Source: JAUVKT01 sp036350795 (lineage in GTDB: Bacteria > Bacteroidota > Bacteroidia > Bacteroidales > VadinHA17). Taken from it: a DNA stretch of 64,000 bases. Below the pieces are notes generated by a model that worked only from the letters and a program-made list of their open reading frames with translations, was not told the origin of the DNA and searched no databases. Below, in pieces: positions 60,256-64,000 of this stretch (positions within the stretch are counted from its first letter, which is position 1; every line of letters starts with the position of its first letter). The translations under genes were made by a program, and so were the position numbers. The stretch covers positions 7,312 through 71,311 of the forward strand of contig JAZBNV010000100.1 in NCBI GenBank assembly GCA_036350795.1, given 5' to 3'.

Positions 60256-60363
60256 TTAAACCATTTAACCCTTCAACCCCTCAACCCCTCAACCCCTCAA
60301 CCCTTCAACTCCTCAACCATTTAACCATTAACCGTTAACCGTTAACCGTTAACCGTTAACCAT
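60256..60363. repeat. 7- and 8-bp tandem array between blaI and the M56 gene
   Basis: About 108 bases of imperfect tandem repeats fill the spacer: roughly nine octamer-like units (consensus TCAACCCC, with variants TTAACCCT, TCAACTCC, TTAACCAT), then four exact TAACCGT heptamers and a TAACCAT. It ends at the blaI stop codon and begins about 28 bases from the M56 start. Confidence 0.85.
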
Positions 60364-60750
60364 TCAAGCTTCCTTATCAAGTTCCTCCCTGGCCTCATTA
60401 ATTATTTCTTCAAGCTCATTTATGGAGATATCGTTTTCCTTTGCAAAGAATGTTGCCATTTTTGGGAAGGAACCATTAAAATAATTTACCAGCAGATTCG
60501 ACAGTTGAAATTTAGTATACTCATTTTTGCTTACTACAGCCCTGTAATAAAGAATATTCCCCTTTTTCTCGTTACTTACAAATTCCTTCTTTTCAAGTAC
60601 CTTCAGTACAGTTGCTACTGTTGTATATGCAGGTCTGGGTAGTTCGAAGCTGTTCACAATTTTTTTTACGTTCGCCTCTTTCAAATCCCATATTATCTTC
60701 ATTACCTGCTCCTCCGCCCTGGTTAACCTGGTAATTTTGCTGTCACTCAT
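60364..60750 (-). CDS. BlaI/MecI/CopY family repressor
   Basis: The 128-residue protein is a winged-helix regulator with LTRAEEQVMKIIWDLKEANVKKIV at the N-terminus, PAYTTVATVLKVLEKKEFV as the recognition region, and a helical dimerisation C-terminus. BlaI proteins bind paired dyads and are inactivated by cleavage by the cognate M56 peptidase, here encoded downstream. Two dyads upstream (60781-60829) are fit operators. The pair need not concern beta-lactams; the phylum has many such pairs of unknown signal. Confidence 0.92.
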   Translation of the reverse strand: MSDSKITRLTRAEEQVMKIIWDLKEANVKKIVNSFELPRPAYTTVATVLKVLEKKEFVSNEKKGNILYYRAVVSKNEYTKFQLSNLLVNYFNGSFPKMATFFAKENDISINELEEIINEAREELDKEA

Positions 60751-60780
60751 TTTTATTTGAATTCTGGATTAAAAGATCTT

Positions 60781-60829
60781 TACTACAAATATAGTAAATA
60801 GATCGAATATCTTTACTATAAATATAGTA
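60781..60829 (-). promoter_or_regulatory. Paired BlaI operators overlapping the blaI promoter
   Basis: Two 16-bp dyads, TACTACAAATATAGTA at 60781-60796 and TACTATAAATATAGTA at 60814-60829, lie 33 bases apart centre to centre, about three helical turns. The second is a perfect dyad. On the minus strand 60786-60793 reads TATATTTG, an exact -7 box buried in the first operator, so repressor binding would block blaI-M56 transcription (autoregulation). Confidence 0.8.
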
Positions 60830-61028
60830 GTAAGTCGGTTTTAGCTCGCTTTTGCGTCTCTAAGATGCAGTTGTACAGCTATATATAATAAAGGTTAACG
60901 ATTTGTTAATGTTAGTGCCTATTGCTATTGAGGGCAGCATAATGCATTATTTATGTTTAATAACTTACAAGAAGGTTTTATTAATTGCTCCGGCTTTTTA
61001 CCTTTACTGTGTTATAATATATAGCAGG

Positions 61029-62153
61029 ATGAAACAGGTAAAATATTATTCAGGAATTTTATCACTTATTGCATCTCTTGTTCTGGCATCGTGTTCGGGC
61101 AGTTTTCGCCCGGGTGATTTCAGGCTGGTATTTACAGATCTTTCTACCGGTTCGGAAGCCAGTATAAGGGCTCTCTGTGTAGTAAACGAGAACGTTGTCT
61201 GGGCAGCTGGAAGTGGCGGTCAGTACCTTCTTACAGCAAACGGTGGCAATACCTGGAAAACCGGTATAGTAGAAGGAGCCGAAACCGATGATTTCAGGAG
61301 TATTTATGCATGGGGCCCGTCAAGAGCCCAGGTATTTGGTACATCATCTCCCGGAAGGGGATATATGACCGAAACAGCCGGAGAAGAATGGCAGCTGGTA
61401 TTTGAGGATAGCACAGCCGGAGTATTCTTTAATTCACTTTCCTATGCAGATGAGTTCAGGGGTCTTGCACTTAGTGATCCTGTAGATTCGCTAAGTTATA
61501 TTATTAAGACAAATGACGGTGGCTTCTCGTGGAGCAGGATCACCGGTCTTCCTGTCTTAAATGACAGTGAGTACAATTTTGCGGCATCTAATTCATGCAT
61601 ACAGTACAACAGGTCTGGAAGAATATGGATGGTAACAGGAGGAGGTGACTCCAGGGTTTTTACTTCAGCTGACCATGGTGATACCTGGGATGTTGCTCCT
61701 TCAGGACTGGCATACAGTGTTCCTTCAGGAGGGATCTTTTCGGTTTCTTTTCTTGACGAAAGCAAGGGTATAGTTGTGGGTGGTACCTATGATAAACCCG
61801 AACTGAATGATCGCATCGCAGCTTTTACGCTCGACGGGGGAGAGAAGTGGATACTTTCAGATAAAATGCCTGCAGAGTTCCGCAGCTGTGTATTCTGGAT
61901 GAAATATCGTAACAGGGATATTGCTGTGGCTGTTGGTAAAACAGGTATTGATATTTCAACAGACCATGGAAACAGCTGGCATAATATCTCCGACAAAGGC
62001 TACTATACCGGAAGGGCAGTTCCGGGTACATCAACTGCCTTCCTGGCAGGTTCCGACGGGAGAATAGCAAAAATAGTCCTGAAAAGGCGTAATAATAAAT
62101 CCGGCACTGAAGAGCCCGATGCTGCCGGTCAAGCAATTAGTAATGATGAATAA
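61029..62153 (+). CDS. YCF48-like beta-propeller lipoprotein
   Basis: The 374-residue product starts with a lipoprotein signal (lipobox LASC at about residues 19-22) and has BNR/YCF48-type propeller repeats: YLLTANGGNTWKTG, YIIKTNDGGFSWSR, RVFTSADHGDTWD and DISTDHGNSWHNI. NCBI-style names such as 'oxidoreductase' for this family are not supported by any redox motif. The ATG at 61029 is chosen because a start at 60903 would add 42 residues ahead of the signal peptide. It is translationally coupled to the M24B gene (overlap of 11 bases). Confidence 0.78.
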   Translation: MKQVKYYSGILSLIASLVLASCSGSFRPGDFRLVFTDLSTGSEASIRALCVVNENVVWAAGSGGQYLLTANGGNTWKTGIVEGAETDDFRSIYAWGPSRAQVFGTSSPGRGYMTETAGEEWQLVFEDSTAGVFFNSLSYADEFRGLALSDPVDSLSYIIKTNDGGFSWSRITGLPVLNDSEYNFAASNSCIQYNRSGRIWMVTGGGDSRVFTSADHGDTWDVAPSGLAYSVPSGGIFSVSFLDESKGIVVGGTYDKPELNDRIAAFTLDGGEKWILSDKMPAEFRSCVFWMKYRNRDIAVAVGKTGIDISTDHGNSWHNISDKGYYTGRAVPGTSTAFLAGSDGRIAKIVLKRRNNKSGTEEPDAAGQAISNDE

Positions 62154-63927
62154 TCTTAAACTAAAACTCCTCAGGGAGAAAATGAAGGATCAGGAAATTG
62201 ATGCTTACCTGATTCCGATTACCGACCCTCACCTTGGTGAATATCTGCCCGGCCACTGGCGTATTATTGAATGGCTTACCGGATTTACCGGCTCAGCTGC
62301 AAATGTTGTTGTTACAGCTCATTTTGCAGGACTCTGGACCGACTCACGCTACTTTATCCAGGCTGAGAATGAACTGAAAGATTCAGGCTTTGAACTGGTA
62401 AAACTGAATATACCGCATACACCTGAATATATTGACTGGTTGGAAGAGAACCTCGGCCCTGATCCTGTGATAGCAGTAGACGGAAGGATCTTACCCGTGG
62501 GGACTTTAAAGCTCTTAAATGCTAAGCTGGGATGGAAAAATCCGATAATTCAACTTAATAAAGACCTGGTGTCGGGATTATGGACCGACAGGCCTCCTAT
62601 GCCCGACGGCAGGGCCTTCGAACACGAAACCCGCTTCACAGGCGAATCAAGGGAAGAAAAAATAAGGAGAGTGCGATCGGGAATGAAAAAATTGCGGGCC
62701 GGATATCACCTTATTACTTCGCTCGATGATATTGCCTGGTTGCTTAATATCAGGGGCTCAGATGTAAGTTACAGTCCGCTCCTTACAGCCTATGTTTTAC
62801 TAAGCGATAACAGCCTGGATTTATTTGTTGATCCGGCAAAAATCCCACACGACCTGGAGAATAAACTGGCAAATGCAGGTGTTAAGATATATCCTTATCA
62901 CGAGGCAGCCAATGCTCTTAAGAAGATTGAGGGTTCATCAATTCTTATTACACCGGGAACTACTTCTGCAGCTCTTTACTATTCCCTGCCTGCTGATATT
63001 GAAATAATAGAGGAGGTTTCGGTCCCGACCCGCCTTAAGGCAATAAAAAACAGTACCGAGATCAGGCATATTAAAAATGTAATGGTAAAAGACGGAGTGG
63101 CTCTTACTAAATTCTTCTACTGGCTCGACAAAACACTTGGAAAGGAAAAAGTTACCGAGATAAGCGCAGCAGATAAACTTCTCTCTTTCCGTTTGGAACA
63201 GGAAAATTGCCAGGGAGCCAGCTTTGCGACCATAGCAGCTTATAATGAACACGGAGCATCACCGCATTATTGTTCAACAGCCGAGTCTGATGTTGAGCTT
63301 AAGCCAGAAGGGATCTTTCTGCTCGACAGTGGCGGACAGTACCTGGACGGGACAACCGATGTAACCAGGACAATTGCACTGGCTAAGCCTACCGTGCAGC
63401 AGAAAACGGATTTTACCCTGGCACTTAAGGGTACCATTAACCTTGCACTGGTTAAATTCCCCCTGGGCACAAAAGGATACCAGGTTGAGATTCTTGCAAG
63501 AAAGGCATTATGGGACAGGGGAATGAATTACGGACACGGCACCGGGCATGGTGTAGGGTTCTTTCTGAATGTACACGAAGGACCACAGACAATCGGAACA
63601 GGTGCTTCGGGCGATATGAAGACAATATTTGAACCGGGTATGCTTACAGCCGACGAGCCGGCAATCTACCGCGAAGGCGAGTATGGTTTCAGAACAGAGA
63701 ACCTTATTCTGTGCATTGAGAAGGAAAAAACAGAATACGGGCAATTCCTGGGCTTTGAAACAGTTACTCTTGCCTGCATAGATACCTCGCTTATTGATAC
63801 AGATTTACTTACCGGTACTGAAAAAGACTGGATAACCAGCTATCATAAGGAGGGCTTCAGCAAACTTAAAGGTTTTCTTAGGCCCGAAGAAGCTGAATGG
63901 TTAGAAAACAAATGCAGGCCAGTTTAA
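62143..63927 (+). CDS. pepP: Xaa-Pro aminopeptidase (aminopeptidase P, M24B)
   Basis: The 594-residue enzyme removes an N-terminal residue preceding proline. It has two N-terminal creatinase-like domains (about 1-320) and a pita-bread catalytic domain with metal ligands in LLDSGGQYLDGTTDVTRT (two Asp), GHGTGHGVG (His), TADEPAIYREGEYGFRTEN (two Glu). The three-domain length matches cytosolic eukaryote-like aminopeptidase P. No signal peptide is present. The ATG at 62143 (or 62146) overlaps the lipoprotein gene by a few codons; a start at 62119 is less likely. Confidence 0.94.
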   Translation: MMNNLKLKLLREKMKDQEIDAYLIPITDPHLGEYLPGHWRIIEWLTGFTGSAANVVVTAHFAGLWTDSRYFIQAENELKDSGFELVKLNIPHTPEYIDWLEENLGPDPVIAVDGRILPVGTLKLLNAKLGWKNPIIQLNKDLVSGLWTDRPPMPDGRAFEHETRFTGESREEKIRRVRSGMKKLRAGYHLITSLDDIAWLLNIRGSDVSYSPLLTAYVLLSDNSLDLFVDPAKIPHDLENKLANAGVKIYPYHEAANALKKIEGSSILITPGTTSAALYYSLPADIEIIEEVSVPTRLKAIKNSTEIRHIKNVMVKDGVALTKFFYWLDKTLGKEKVTEISAADKLLSFRLEQENCQGASFATIAAYNEHGASPHYCSTAESDVELKPEGIFLLDSGGQYLDGTTDVTRTIALAKPTVQQKTDFTLALKGTINLALVKFPLGTKGYQVEILARKALWDRGMNYGHGTGHGVGFFLNVHEGPQTIGTGASGDMKTIFEPGMLTADEPAIYREGEYGFRTENLILCIEKEKTEYGQFLGFETVTLACIDTSLIDTDLLTGTEKDWITSYHKEGFSKLKGFLRPEEAEWLENKCRPV

Positions 63928-64000
63928 ACAGATAATCCTTTTTAGCAATAAGCAGACGGGGCCTCTAAAGCTTGCTAAGCTGGCACTCGTTTCATTTTGT

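Noticed and set aside
60903..61028. Extension of the YCF48-like lipoprotein
   Set aside because: It precedes a complete lipoprotein signal at 61029 and would place it internally.

Overview
This window is chromosomal DNA of a member of the phylum Bacteroidota, most likely an anaerobic, peptide- and amino-acid-fermenting lineage in or near the Bacteroidales/Marinilabiliales. The phylum call rests on several family-restricted genes (a PUR/DUF3276 protein, DUF5606, a long-form NusB, the FtsK-LolA pair), on promoters of the TTG(N18-20)TAnnTTTG type, on starts that mostly lack a Shine-Dalgarno sequence, and on many surface proteins with short signal peptides. The genus cannot be named from the sequence. 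No rRNA, tRNA, CRISPR array, integrase, transposase or prophage was found; the only mobile-like element is a MITE-like inverted repeat near 58.7 kb.

Layout. 0-6.7 kb: a DUF819 membrane protein, an Omp85-type barrel, the histidine-degradation pair hutI-ftcD, and an NlpC/P60 peptidase followed by an unannotated 42-residue membrane protein. 6.8-13 kb: a 7TM-HD (PgpH-type) c-di-AMP phosphodiesterase, then ftsK-lolA and a lipoprotein. 13-15.1 kb: arcC and a catabolic-type ornithine carbamoyltransferase. 15.2-21 kb: housekeeping genes, with a PUR protein diverging from a nusB-DUF1573-yajC-ybbR-coaE-djlA-like-DUF5606 run. 21-26.5 kb: a large BNR propeller protein and a SUMF1-type lipoprotein. 26.5-30.3 kb: mazG, a DUF62 protein, phoH and purC. 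30.5-33.9 kb: nfnA-nfnB with a dihydroorotate-dehydrogenase-like flavoprotein. 34-41.6 kb: a LysM/binding-protein fusion, an ECF sigma operon, a TPR protein and a YgiQ radical SAM protein. 41.6-44.5 kb: a self-processing repeat adhesin with an S74 domain. 44.5-64 kb: a peptidase-rich stretch (M28, PepT, M14, an M3-like lipoprotein, S15, DPP IV, M24B) interrupted by a BlaI/M56 signalling operon and two further propeller proteins.

How the genes fit together. Secreted exo- and endopeptidases, three of them proline-specific, feed amino acids to the cell. HutI-FtcD ends histidine breakdown, ArcB-ArcC harvests ATP from citrulline/carbamoyl phosphate, and NfnAB would balance NADH, NADPH and ferredoxin. 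This lifestyle reading is inference from gene content.

Most of the window is conserved core. The parts that look least described are the NfnAB plus PyrD-like triad whose PyrD-like member lacks the catalytic cysteine motif, the M56 receptor carrying a carboxypeptidase-regulatory-like domain and coiled coil, the 22 x 17-residue S74 adhesin, the DUF62 protein with a replaced catalytic triad, the missed 42-residue membrane protein, and several 7-10 bp tandem arrays placed in spacers just upstream of, or between, genes.
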